Assembly (NCBI RefSeq): GCF_024199795.1
Contig: NZ_JANADK010000001.1
Span: forward strand, 1,550,001 to 1,614,000
Source: Bradyrhizobium sp. CCGB01
Lineage (GTDB): Bacteria; Pseudomonadota; Alphaproteobacteria; Rhizobiales; Xanthobacteraceae
DNA length: 64,000 nucleotides
Reading direction: 5' to 3'
Below are positions 49,341-59,141 of the stretch, in pieces. The position numbers and the translations under genes are program-made. The notes beneath the pieces are model-generated. The model was not told where the DNA came from and did no database searches. It was given only the letters and a program-made list of their open reading frames with translations. Each line of letters begins with the position of its first letter. The stretch's first letter is position 1.

Positions 49341-50928
49341 TGTATCCCCCACTATTGTGGTGGGCCTGCGGAAAGACCTCCCCGCCTAATAGGGTGGCGA
49401 GCTTACCTTTCAGCTCGACCTCGAAACCTTTCCAAGGTCCCTTTGGGTGGACAGTGACGCTGTGCACGAGGATCCGAAAATCTTGGATCAGGGAACCACG
49501 ATCGTCTTCTGCCTTCGAATGACCAGCCATTGTCTCGGCAAGCGCGTTCACCGTACTGATGTAGCGATCCAGGGCAGCTGCGTGGAGTGCAACGGGGACC
49601 GGGGCTTCTTCGATTGCGGCGAGTTCTGTCTCGACGCGCAGCCGCTCTTCCTTTAGCTCCGCGATCCGTTGCTTGGCATCCTCCTCAGAGATGACGTAAT
49701 TGATCACGAGATCAATGTTTCGTTGCCGCTCGCCTTCGATTCGGTCGCGCTTCGCCATCAGTCGCGCACGCACCGCGCCCGCGTCGCCCGCAAGCCGCTC
49801 CCGTTCACTGTTGTAGCCGCGCACGTAAGTCTCGATCAGCCTCGGATGGCTCAATTCCTCGGCCATGCCGCTGAGCACAAGCCTTTCGATGTCGCGCAGG
49901 TATATGATCCTGCGATTTGAGCAACTCCCGCTCTCGCGAACCGCTGAACAGCGAATCCTGGTCTTTCCGGTCTTGTCACGGTCATGAACCGACATCCCCG
50001 ATCCGCAATAGCCGCAGCGAAGAAGGCCGGAGAGGAGATGCGGAGCCCGTCGTTTCACGTGACTGGGCAAGTGGCTCTTCGCGGTCTTTACAGCGTGAGC
50101 TTGCTCCCAAATGGACTGTTCGACGATGCGTACCTGGGGCGCCTCGATGCTCTGCCACTCATCACGAGGGTTCGGGCGAGATAGTCGCTTACCGGTGTCG
50201 GGATCCTTGACCATCCGGACTTTATTCCAGACGATACGGCCGGCATAGAGTTCGTTGAAGATGAGTCCGGCACCACGTTGAGCGTTGCCATTGATCGTCG
50301 ACGCATTCCATCGCCGGCCTCGTGGTGGACGAACACCTTCTCGGTTTAGATCGTTTGCGATGTCCCGGGGCGTTCGCCCCGCGGCGTACGCCGTGAAAAT
50401 GCGGCGAACGATCGCAGCTTCGCCTTCGACTATTTCAAGTTCACCGGGCTTGCCGGGAATAGCCCGATATCCATAGGCGCGTCCCCCTGCGTGTCGACCG
50501 TCTCGTATCACACCGGCCATGCCGCGACGGACCTTCTTCGCTCCATCTTCGCGCTGCATTTGTCCAACGAGGCCGCGAATTCCAATCAAGACCGAGTCCG
50601 CGGTGCCGTCGTGAACGGCTTGAATCTCAATCCCCTGGAAAGATAGTCTTTTGTGGATGCCGGCCAGGTCTTCCATGTCTCGAGAAAGCCGATCCAGCGC
50701 TTCCACAATGACAACGGTGAAACGTTGTTGGCGCGCCGCATCCATAAGCTGCATCAAGCCATCGCGACCGAATACAGAGGCTCCAGAACGAGCTCTGTCC
50801 TCGAAAATCGCGACGACGTTGAGTTGATGACGGGCCGCATAGGCCCTACACAGAGCAATCTGGTCTTCAGTCGACTTTTCGTTCTGAAGCTCGGTCGAGA
50901 ACCGAACATAAACTGCCGCGGGCTTCAT
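49297..50928 (-). CDS. large serine recombinase (site-specific integrase) at tRNA-Met
   Basis: The about 543-residue protein has a resolvase N-domain with the catalytic Ser in YVRFSTELQ, a Recombinase domain (RRIFTAYAAGRTPRDIANDL) and a zinc ribbon (CGYCGSGM). It cuts and joins att sites to insert or excise an element. Its last 14 codons (MVAGEGLEPPTPGL) and stop are read from the antisense of the tRNA-Met gene, so the 3' end is shared with attL/attB. The frame is intact. Start at ATG 50928 fits the family (MKPAAVYVRFS); an ATG at 50967 is an alternative. Confidence 0.92.
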   Translation of the reverse strand: MKPAAVYVRFSTELQNEKSTEDQIALCRAYAARHQLNVVAIFEDRARSGASVFGRDGLMQLMDAARQQRFTVVIVEALDRLSRDMEDLAGIHKRLSFQGIEIQAVHDGTADSVLIGIRGLVGQMQREDGAKKVRRGMAGVIRDGRHAGGRAYGYRAIPGKPGELEIVEGEAAIVRRIFTAYAAGRTPRDIANDLNREGVRPPRGRRWNASTINGNAQRGAGLIFNELYAGRIVWNKVRMVKDPDTGKRLSRPNPRDEWQSIEAPQVRIVEQSIWEQAHAVKTAKSHLPSHVKRRAPHLLSGLLRCGYCGSGMSVHDRDKTGKTRIRCSAVRESGSCSNRRIIYLRDIERLVLSGMAEELSHPRLIETYVRGYNSERERLAGDAGAVRARLMAKRDRIEGERQRNIDLVINYVISEEDAKQRIAELKEERLRVETELAAIEEAPVPVALHAAALDRYISTVNALAETMAGHSKAEDDRGSLIQDFRILVHSVTVHPKGPWKGFEVELKGKLATLLGGEVFPQAHHNSGGYMVAGEGLEPPTPGL

Positions 50929-51130
50929 CTTGATCACCACCGCTGATGCGTTTTTCGCTAGCGGCATCGATATGAGTTTTCATCAGCCGCTCATTCTCGA
51001 AGAGATGATCGCGCCTTGCATCGGCGATTGCAAGGGCTTCAACGATTTTGACCAAAACAGGACCAATTTCACTAAGGTTTACGCACCGTGGTGCACCATG
51101 AAGAATTCCCCTCGTCTTCGCACGCTTCAT
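50867..51130 (-). CDS. possible small protein upstream of the recombinase
   Basis: ATG 51130 opens an 87-residue frame (MKRAKTRGILHGAPRCVNLS..) with an internal helical stretch (LVKIVEALAIADARRDHLFE) that looks protein-like. It overlaps the first codons of the recombinase in another frame, which would couple the two. It could be an excision or control factor, but no family is recognised. Confidence 0.35.
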   Translation of the reverse strand: MKRAKTRGILHGAPRCVNLSEIGPVLVKIVEALAIADARRDHLFENERLMKTHIDAASEKRISGGDQDEARGSLCSVLDRASERKVD

Positions 51131-51420
51131 TGCAGCAAGATGCTGCATGCAGTCCCACTAGGGCAGGTCGCTTACACATCGATCGTAGATTTGGATATGA
51201 TTGAAAGCAGAACGATGGGTTCTGAGGAGCGGAGAAATCTAGAGCGGGCTTGTTGTTCTGGCAGAGATCAAGAATCCGCTTGCGTCGTTGTGTAGAAGAC
51301 CTCCAGCCTTACCGCTAAGAGCGGCGGGATCACGATCGGCCTCGTTGATGTTGCTGTCTTTTTGTCTCACCCGATCGCGTTCATTACGCTTAGGCCGTTC
51401 CTCGTGCGAAACTGGTGCGG

Positions 51421-53200
51421 TCACCCCTGCTCGTGCAGACGAGCCGGGATCAGAAATCTATAGGTCCTATCGCCGAACTCTATCAGGATGATCGTCGAGC
51501 GGATCGACTTGATCCTCTTAAGGCTGAAACAGGGGTTCGATTCCCCTAGGGAGCGCCACTTCGGTACACATCTGCGAACACCGCCGGAGGCTACGATGCG
51601 GCCTGCAACGGCTTGTTCCAGCGTTGATTTGTCCCCAATGATGCGGATAGCGCGGTCGTCGACCTCGATCCGATCGACGACCGTCCGGATGTAGGCCTTG
51701 CGGAAGGGGATGGTGCCGGAGGTGATGTTCTCGCGCATGGCGCGACCAAAACGTCGATGGCTTCCGGACTGAAGGCGGTTGGGGTGGCGGCCTGGGACGT
51801 GATCCTGTCGAGCGCAGTCTTGGCGCGGTCCCGGTCGAGCTTAAGGCTTGCGATCCGCCCCTTAAGGACGTCGTCGAGATCCGTGATGCCATCCTCGACC
51901 ATCTTGTAGAGGCGCTTCAATTTTTCATCGGCCCCGGTGACTTCCGTCTGAAGCGTGGCGACACGCCGGTCGATTTCGAGCGCCTTTTCGGCTCTCCGAG
52001 CCGAAACCGAGGCGAGAAGCGCCGCCAACCGCTCAGGACGAAACAGACATTCGACAAGGTTGGTCGTTACCAGATCATCCAGCTTCCCCATGGGAATCGA
52101 ACGCCCCTTGCAGGCAGCCTTGCCTTGGCGGACGCAGGTCGAGCAGGTGTAATATTTATGAACGGTGCCAGATTTCGACGTTCCGGTCCGCAACGTCATG
52201 GCCCCGCCGCAGGATGCGCAGACCGTCAGGCCGGTCAAAAGAATCGGGCCCGTCACGGTCCGGGGCGCGGCGACACGCGGATCGCGGCTTTTCAGGGAGG
52301 CGGCGACCGCGTCGAATTCGCTCTTGGAGATGATCGGCGGAACGTCGACGACGATGTGCTCGCTGCCCGGCTTTTCGCGCTGCGTTTTGGCGCAGCGCTT
52401 ATTGAAGATCCATTCGCCAATATAGACCGTATTGGTCAGGATTTTGTGCACGGCGGCGACGCCGAACAGCCCGCCCGTACGCGTACGGTATCCGTGCTCG
52501 TTGAGCCAGGAGGCGATCCCCTTGATGCCGATTGGTCCGGTTTCTCCGTCACCAAGCCGATAGAGCTTGAAAATGGTTTTGATGGTTTCGGCATCGACAG
52601 GGTCTACGCAAAGTCGCTTCTTGATGCGGGCGCCTCGCTTTTCGACCTCCTCCAGGGTGTAGCCGAGCGGCAGGGGCGAGCCGTTATAAAATCCTTGGCG
52701 AGCATGTTCTTTCATAGCTCGCAGAACGTGTTTGGCATTTTCGCGCGACTGGTACTCATCGAACAATGCGATGACCTGACGCATCATGACCTGAGCCGGG
52801 TCGTCGCCCAATTCCTGAGTAATGGATACCAGTCTCACGCCGGCCTTCGCGAGCTTTCGGACGTACATTTCGAGCCCAAAAGCTCGCGGAAAAATCGGGA
52901 GTACGAGTGCACGACGATCACGTCGAAGGGATTGTCATCGTCGGTTGCGCGCTCGATCATACGCTGGAATTCGGTGCGATCTTCTTCCATGCCGGACGCA
53001 CCCGCGTCGACATATTCAGAAACGAATTTCCAACCGTGGGTTTTGCAATAGGCCGCAATTTGCTTGCGCTGGTCCGGGATCGACAGATCCGATTCTGCCT
53101 GCCGTCCCGTTGACACGCGGAAATATCCGCAAGCGCGGAGATTCTTGGCAGCAATCTCGCTGTCGTCGGCGCGCACTTGTTTGTCATTTTCGACGTTCAT
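51421..53200 (-). pseudogene. second large serine recombinase, two frameshifts
   Basis: The N-terminal resolvase domain lies in frame from 53200 (ACGYFRVSTGRQAES, catalytic Ser in RVSTG) to about 52,875, then the frame shifts to the Recombinase and zinc-ribbon part (MYVRKLAKAGVRLVSITQEL through to TVCASCGGAMTLRT) down to about 51,750, then shifts again for the C-terminal coiled end (IPFRKAYIRTVVDRIEVDDR). Each break is at a TTTTGG tract, and adding one T would restore the expected sequence both times. The C-terminal WRSLGESNPCFSLKR is antisense to a tRNA 3' half at 51527-51563. It may be broken, or the breaks may be sequencing errors. Confidence 0.88.
51522..51560 (+). other. tRNA 3'-half remnant, likely old attachment site
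   Basis: The bases AGGGG-TTCGATT-CCCCT form a perfect T-arm, followed by AGGGAGC-G-CCA, the 3' acceptor strand, discriminator and CCA of a tRNA. No matching 5' half (GCTCCCT) lies upstream, so this is a fragment. Its identity is unclear. It lies inside the 3' end of the frameshifted recombinase, as expected of an att core carried by a tRNA-targeting element. Confidence 0.75.
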
Positions 53201-53319
53201 TTGCTCAACCTGCTTCCGTACGCTGGGGCCAGAATACCCTGATCTTTTGAAATTATGCAGCTGTGGCGGATGGCCGTCAAACCACCATCTTCGTAGCGCA
53301 TCCGCCAGCTATCTTACGG

Positions 53320-54492
53320 TTACCGATCTGATCCGAAATACGGCCAAGCCTTTGCGGTTAGGTCGCGAGAGCGAAAGCCACGGCGTGAATAGGCCGGCTG
53401 CGGGCGAATTCTCGGCGTCGTGTCTGACGCCGAGAATGGAAGCGAAATCAGCCGCTCAGGAGAACTGAACGGTGAGGCAGTCGAGGCGCGAATGGCGGCG
53501 TATGCAGATCGCTCCGTAGGTGCCAACGAACCCGAAGATAGCCTGCGGGATATCGTGATACTCGTCGCGCTCGACGTTGCACCGTTCCGGCGAACCGTGC
53601 TCGAGCGCCGACGACATGCGGCGAACCTCGAATTCGACGAGCCCCTCATTGAACGACGTCTTGAGGCGCTTGAACTGCGCGAAACCGCACCCCCGCACGA
53701 TACGCGCCGATGACGAATTCTGTGGGCCTCAATCGAGGTCGAATTGCGGATGTCGCGGCCGATGGCCCAGATGAAGCCATCCTCACTTCCCAACGCCAGC
53801 TCGCCTGCGCCTGGAACGTTGAAACGGTGCTTGGCATGCCCCTTGACGTCAACGATCAAGCAGCGGTCACCGCGCCGGATCGCCTGCTGCAGCAGCCCTT
53901 CAACGATCGTACTCTTTCCTGCGCCGGTTGTGCCGAGTACGGCTACGTGCTCAGGCTCTACATCGCGCGGCATCCGCACGCCTGGAGCGAGGTAGATGCC
54001 GCGACCGGCGGCCACCAGCCGATCACGCCATGTCTCCTCGATATGAGAAATACCGAACCCACCGTAGCGCGGTTCGCTGCCGATGCAGGTCTGGACATTG
54101 CGGGTCCGTGGCAATCCCCTGTAAATCGCCTGGTAGACAATCTTATAGCTCTTTCGACCTGCAATCATCGCGGCCGCCAGCAGGATCGAAGTTTGGGTCA
54201 GCACGCCGTCCGCCGCCAAAGAGGCGACCGGGCGTGTCACGATGTAGAATACGAATTCGGCGATCGAGCCGACCGAGCTGACTGCCCGGGCGTTTGCCCA
54301 TACGTCGTGCCACATCGTGCCAAAAAAGCCGATATTGACGCGAACGGGACCATCCAAGCCTTCGCTCCACCCGACGGGCGGAGCGAAGGTGTGCAAGAGC
54401 GTCCATAGACCGACGGCGACGACGATCGCCGTGATCCATGCCGATGCAATGGCGGGAAACGTGTCGGGCTTGTTTTCAAGCGGGTGCATCAT
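53320..54492 (-). pseudogene. TraD/VirD4-like conjugation coupling protein, truncated and frameshifted
   Basis: From 54492 the frame has two membrane segments, then LGTTGAGKSTIVEGLLQQAI (Walker A GTTGAGKST) and LIVDVKGHAKHRFNVPGAGE, the pattern of type IV coupling proteins that pump DNA in conjugation. After about RDIRNSTSIEAH (near 53,740) it runs into unrelated, Ser/Arg-rich sequence. A different frame at 53,456-53,698 (AQFKRLKTSFNEGLVEFEVR) looks natural and may be a displaced end of this or another gene. The Walker B half of the family is missing. Confidence 0.7.
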
Positions 54493-54507
54493 GACTGATT
54501 TCGTCCT

Positions 54508-54930
54508 TTATGGAAGGGGGGTGGGAATGAGGAGAAGCGAGCCGCGTGGCAGAGCGAAGCGGAAATCAAGCTGCGGGTTGGCTGCGATCACGATGTCGGG
54601 CGAGAGGCCACTCAGCGCGGCGACACGCTCGAGCGTCAGCTGATTGGAGGACGCGCGGTAAACGCACCCGCGCTCGTCCGGGGCGAGCCGTTCGCAAACC
54701 GGCCACTCCGCGATCATCTCAGCCCGGTGACCGACGATCACCTCGCGCAGCGGATGGCTCAAACGCGAAGCGGTGAGGCTAAAGCGCGGGCAGGCCACAA
54801 GCGCTGATGAAATTCTGGTTGAGTGCGTACCGCCGGTAGGGATGCTGCCGGGACACACTGAAAGCATCATTCATCATGATCACTGGCATCACCGCGAAGA
54901 CCGCCGCTGCCTTGGTCACGAAAGCTGTCA
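54508..54930 (-). pseudogene. LysM-like exported protein, frameshifted
   Basis: Two adjacent frames on the minus strand read as one protein: a signal-like N-part (TKAAAVFAVMPVIMMNDAFS, then RRYALNQNFISACGLPAL) and, after a shift near 54,780, a LysM-like C-part (LTLERVAALSGLSPDIVIAA, ending LPRGSLLLIPTPLP). LysM domains bind peptidoglycan; here it may have belonged to a conjugation apparatus with the coupling protein just downstream. The shift makes an intact product unlikely. Confidence 0.5.
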
Positions 54931-55210
54931 CTGCCGGATGAGCCCTGGAACAAGCAGAGTCGGGATGGTATGCGCGACCTGAAAACTCTACCATGATTGC
55001 CCGCCGTCGTGTGGACGCTCTGTGCCCGCATAAGGGCCGCTAGGGAGGCTCTTGAGGCCTTCGCTGGACGCGTTGCTCGTCGGTTATGAACCACTGTTTT
55101 GCCCGACGGAGCAAGAGGCCATTTGGCTCGGCTTGCGCCATGGGGTAAGATTAGGAGGAATCTGGTTTGCGCAGAGTTTGCTATTGGTTTGCCCGCCCAG
55201 GAGGAAACTA

Positions 55211-55621
55211 ATGCAGTCACTGATCTTTGATGCTCCCGAAGTACGTCGCGTTGTTGAGCACTCCATCGCTTCCGATGCGCAGCAGTCCCGGACGGTTCGA
55301 GACAAGCGCAGCGGCGAGCTAGTCAAGGAAGCGGTTGGCGCGCCCTCTGTGCTGCTGGCACGAGATCACGGGGTCTATCTTATGTCCAATGGGCTGCCTC
55401 GTGACATAGTGAGCGAGCCCCGTTCCTTCGCGGCCTATGCATGGGGTTGTGATCCCTTCCGTGATCCGGACTGGCGTAATAAGGCCCGGTTGCTTGCTGG
55501 AGATGATGATTTTTCTATAGCTCTGCCTTGGGCTCACGATCCGAAGGCGCTCATTGACGCTGGCGCCCGCACAGTGGTGTTGAATCTCAAAGACGGGGGC
55601 GTTGAGATAGCTGAGGGCTAA
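55211..55621 (+). CDS. DUF3085 domain protein
   Basis: The 136-residue protein contains LLARDHGVYLMSNGLPRDIV, the hallmark of DUF3085, a family seen on plasmids and integrative elements with no known role. ATG 55211 has a near-perfect AGGAGGAAA ribosome binding site. It is the only conjugation-type gene here that seems intact. The coding direction is opposite to the broken genes around it. Confidence 0.8.
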   Translation: MQSLIFDAPEVRRVVEHSIASDAQQSRTVRDKRSGELVKEAVGAPSVLLARDHGVYLMSNGLPRDIVSEPRSFAAYAWGCDPFRDPDWRNKARLLAGDDDFSIALPWAHDPKALIDAGARTVVLNLKDGGVEIAEG

Positions 55622-55784
55622 GCCTCTCGTGCTGCCACGATTGGCGCAGTTATGCCCAGAAACCAAAAAGGCTGCACCGAGGAACTCTAATGGGACCACA
55701 CTGGCGCTAAAGGCACTGGGGTGGCGTACGGATCAAAAGGTAAGGGCACGGGGCGAAGAGCTTCGTGACGAAGGCAGCTTAATC

Positions 55785-57257
55785 TCAACGATCAAGGCCG
55801 CACCAAAGGTTGGCGTGGTTCTCATCACGCAGCGTCTTCTGAAGATCTTTCCGCTGCTGCGGCTTCAAGCCGAACTCGCGGCTGATCAGGTTCATGTAGG
55901 TTCGCCCCGGGCTCCGGTTTGCCATGAATGTCACCAATTGGTCGGGGGGCAAGCCGCTGCGCTTGACGGGGACCTTGGAACCGTCGAGGTCCAATGCCCA
56001 ATCTTGCACCGAGATGTTCGGCAGCTCTTAGCGAATGTACTGAAGGATCTCCGTGCCGCGCTCGCCGGCGGGCAACACGATGAACGGGTCAGTGGGCGCG
56101 CACCGCCCCTGTTCGTCGATGACCTTCCGAAGTCGTACACGGCCCATTGCCTGGATGATGGAGGTGGCGAGGTGCCCGCGTTGCGATAGCTCTCTGACGT
56201 TCGCGTGCTCTTTCCAAGACGGGTTGTCGTGCCAGTCATCATCACGGACACCTTGGAACGCAAAGAACACGTTGGTGCCCCAAATGCGGTCACGAAACGG
56301 AAGGCCGAAGATGACACCGTGTCGAATTCCTTGTAGTCGTTGCTGCCATCGATTGCGCCCAATGAGCCGATGCGACCCTGCGCACGCCGAGGTCCCCCGG
56401 CGCCGACACGAGGTGCTCAACTCGCTTGTGGACGCAGAACGGCACACTACGGTCTACCGACAATCGCTCAGCCAGATTTGCCTGCAACTGGGGAAACTGT
56501 GTGGACGCAAGCTCCTCCATCTTGGTCTTACCAATGCTCGCAGTGCGGGCCACGTGAAGAGTGACATTGCTATAGTCACGGACACCGGGCCGCGTTGGGA
56601 TGATGTCGGCCCGGTCCTCCATAAGCTGGTACATGAGGTCGACGCTTGCCGTGGCATCCAGCACGACAGGCCCAGGCAGTTCTAAGGGTACCGCAAGGGC
56701 CGCTGAGTTCATCGAGTGTTGGTTGCCTGAAAGCGTCATGAAGGCGTGCTGGTCTAAGAGTGCTTCAGCAGCCCCGAGCACCTTGTCGAGGCGCTGCGCA
56801 AGGCGTGGTCGCTCCCTCTCGTCTTCCTTCCCAATCTGCTTGTCGTAGGGCAGTCGGAGCATGGCAGCTCTCAGGGCACTGAGGTCTGCTGACACGGAAG
56901 ACTCTCCGGCCAACCAAGCCAACGAAGTGCCAACCTCGAAACCGTCATCAGTGCCCGCGTGGACCAGCTGCTCTCTCTGAGCACCTCTAACGCCGTCACC
57001 TCGGTCGCACGGGCCAATCGCGTCTCATGAGGTATGTGGCCAATCAGGAATGTAAGATCATTGAGCTTGACTTGGCTATGCTCGACGACATTGGCCAAAG
57101 CCTCATCCACAATGTTGAGAAGCCGCTTTCCACCTCGCCAATGAGTAAGCCTCGCCCATCGCTCGGCTTTAACACCAGACAAGGTTTCTTCGCTCTGGTG
57201 TAGGCCTCGTGGGTGATGACCACGATATCGCTATCAAACGGTGTGAACCGCCATTCC
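55785..57257 (-). pseudogene. DEAD-like helicase, multiply frameshifted and 5'-truncated
   Basis: Several minus-strand frames read in order as one protein. They begin FDSDIVVITHEAYTRAKKP, continue to RLLNIVDEALANVVEHSQVK (a DExH-like IVDEA motif), then LRAAMLRLPYDKQIGKEDER, then DRIWGTNVFFAFQGVRDDD with SIIQAMGRVRLRKVIDEQGR (a QxxGRxxR helicase motif VI), and end with GRTYMNLISREFGLKPQQ. At least three shifts separate them. The first helicase motifs (Walker A) are absent. It is a decayed nucleic-acid helicase, common in conjugative elements. Confidence 0.65.
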
Positions 57258-57282
57258 AGGGTTCGCAATTATTGCGAACCCT
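57258..57282. promoter_or_regulatory. 11-bp perfect inverted repeat
   Basis: AGGGTTCGCAA and TTGCGAACCCT flank a TTA spacer: a 25-base palindrome at the edge where the helicase pseudogene starts. It looks like an operator or recombinase/replication-protein site, or the end of an insertion, rather than a terminator because no T-run follows. Confidence 0.7.
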
Positions 57283-57647
57283 CGGGCTCAGACCGCTTCA
57301 CAAAAGAGACGGCCAAAGCGCCTCGCGACGGAAGCAGTGCGAGCGCGACTCGGCGCCGGGAAACATGCGAAAAGCCGACGCTGTCCCTATCGCGCCCGCA
57401 CTGCCATTGAAATTAGCAGCAACGTGACTCGACGCTTGGGGCGTCGCAAGCACGCAAGCGCCGTCACTATCACGCGCCGCTAACTTCAGGGGCCGGCCCT
57501 GCCGTCTGCCTGGCAAAGCTGCTGACCGCACGCCCGCGCGGATGGCAGTCCGTGGGCGCGCCCTCCAAGTTGTATCGACGAATGGTCTCCATTGCACCCA
57601 CCAAACCCGGTAGGTGTCGATCTCATGTGGCCTGGTGCAAATGCGCC
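57283..57647. other. intergenic stretch without clear gene
   Basis: Between the palindrome and the next gene I find only unsupported frames. The missing 5' part of the helicase would be expected here on the minus strand but is not recognisable. Confidence 0.45.
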
Positions 57648-57971
57648 ATGGCGACTGAGTTAGATTCGATTTTTGATGTGATTGAGCATCACCGCGAGCT
57701 ATCCGCGCAATACGATGCCGCTGCATCCATATCTGCAAAACTTGTCGAAGGACCCGAATTTGACGCCGCCGAGGCAATCAGCGAGGAGCGGCTGTTGGCT
57801 CTCGACCAGTACGGAGACGTGCTCATCAACTCCAAACCGACAACGCTTGCTGGCGTCATCGCGCTGAGCCGCTACGTCGCAAGCCTACCGGCTTGGCTGC
57901 TGTCGGATGAATGGCATCAACCGTTTCTAAGGACGCTAGCGGACGCGCTGGACAAAGACGCCACGCCATAA
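57648..57971 (+). CDS. small conserved rhizobial hypothetical protein
   Basis: The 107-residue protein is acidic and helical: DSIFDVIEHHRELSAQYDAA at the N-terminus and KPTTLAGVIALSRYVASLPA toward the C-terminus. Proteins with this PTTLAGV pattern are common in rhizobial accessory DNA, with no known role. ATG 57648 lacks a strong ribosome binding site; earlier in-frame starts add a Cys/Lys leader that does not fit. Confidence 0.6.
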   Translation: MATELDSIFDVIEHHRELSAQYDAAASISAKLVEGPEFDAAEAISEERLLALDQYGDVLINSKPTTLAGVIALSRYVASLPAWLLSDEWHQPFLRTLADALDKDATP

Positions 57972-58269
57972 AGTGGACGGCTCGACGTAGCGCATGCACC
58001 GACGCTAGCCCGTTACACTGTGACAATCAGGAAAAAAGAGCGCGTATACCACGCGCCGCAAACTTTGGGTGGTCAGCCACGCTAACGGCGGCACGTCTTG
58101 GATTAGCAAGACTGCCCACCTCACTCCCCGGGAGGCTCGATTCGCTGAGGTGCTACCAATTTGTATCGTGCAGAAGTCAGCGCAAGCACCTACCTAGATG
58201 GTGGCCGCCTAGTCCAGCCGTCGTGGACTAGGCTGGTCCTCGGCCTTTTGCCAAATTCAGGAGACGTGA
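57972..58269. other. short intergenic stretch
   Basis: Nothing recognisable is seen in these 298 bases apart from the ribosome binding site of the next gene at the right edge. Confidence 0.4.
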
Positions 58270-58554
58270 ATGACCAAACGCGAACGCAGTCGCTACGTCA
58301 ACAAGACGGACAGAAAGAACCCTCACGAAAGAATCTCACATGTTGGCGGCGCAAACCCCGACGGAACGCCGTGGAAGCGATCCATCGATCAGGCTATCCG
58401 AGACATCGAGAACAACGAGTGGGAGTTCTATGTCGAAGAAAACGGCCGCAGAGTTGATGTCGTCTGGGCCACGCACGACGGGTACAAGTATATCAAGACG
58501 GCGGCGGACGACATTCATCCAAACAATCTTCTATTGCTCGCTGAGTGTCCGTGA
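58270..58554 (+). CDS. DUF3892 family protein
   Basis: A 94-residue protein with the DUF3892 pattern: ISHVGGANPDGTPWKRSIDQ and NNEWEFYVEENGRRVDVVWA. This small family of unknown function is common in mobile DNA. CAGGAG precedes ATG 58270 at good spacing. It lies before two other short plus-strand frames. Confidence 0.8.
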   Translation: MTKRERSRYVNKTDRKNPHERISHVGGANPDGTPWKRSIDQAIRDIENNEWEFYVEENGRRVDVVWATHDGYKYIKTAADDIHPNNLLLLAECP

Positions 58555-58597
58555 CACCGCGACTGACCGCAGCTCAGCCAACGAGGCTGACGATTTG

Positions 58598-58741
58598 ATG
58601 GGCGAGCTAAACGAACGTTTCGAGGTCCAAATGATCCGCGACATTGTTGCTGCCGCTCTCGCCGTCTTGGCTGTCAGGCTACTGATCGCAAACTACCTGG
58701 CACGACGAGGAGACGCCTTGCATTGCGTCCGGGAGCGCTAA
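58598..58741 (+). CDS. possible 47-residue membrane peptide
   Basis: ATG 58598 opens MGELNERFEVQMIRDIVAAA with one hydrophobic helix (IVAAALAVLAVRLLIANYLA) and a short basic tail. It is spaced 43 bases from the DUF3892 stop and could be cotranscribed. No strong ribosome binding site. Low confidence. Confidence 0.35.
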   Translation: MGELNERFEVQMIRDIVAAALAVLAVRLLIANYLARRGDALHCVRER

Positions 58742-58749
58742 GTTTCCAC

Positions 58750-59001
58750 ATGCCTCCGCCAAACAGACGCAGCCTGCCGAACCCACTGGACTTCACACTC
58801 GTCAAAAACGAGATGGTGAAAGGGCAACGGATCATCGCGAACGCAGCGGCGGGTCCCAAAATGGTCGGCCGACATGGCGTTGTTCTCGGATCTGGCGGAA
58901 CACGCAACCGCCTTCGTGTTCTGCTTGACGGATCAAAGTATGAGATAACGCTACACGCGCGTTTTGTGGATGTGCTGAACGAGAACGAGCCATCCGCTTG
59001 A
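58750..59001 (+). CDS. small hypothetical protein
   Basis: An 83-residue protein (MPPPNRRSLPNPLDFTLVKN) with a beta-rich middle, KMVGRHGVVLGSGGTRNRLR. It starts 9 bases after the preceding short frame's stop, with a weak ribosome binding site; a TTG at 58723 with GAGGAG further upstream is possible. No family recognised. Confidence 0.45.
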   Translation: MPPPNRRSLPNPLDFTLVKNEMVKGQRIIANAAAGPKMVGRHGVVLGSGGTRNRLRVLLDGSKYEITLHARFVDVLNENEPSA

Positions 59002-59141
59002 CCGCTACAGTCTCGCGTCCGCCGCGCGGTTAAATCCGGAAAATGCGCGCGGGGTCAAATACGGGCTCCGACCAAAGCCTAAAGCCGCACGAGACAACCA
59101 AGGGGCCGAACGATGACTACGCTGGACGTGGCAGAGACACC

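Noticed and set aside
51440..51560. A complete second tRNA gene at the remnant
   Set aside because: Only the T-arm and 3' acceptor side are present; there is no D-arm or 5' acceptor strand.
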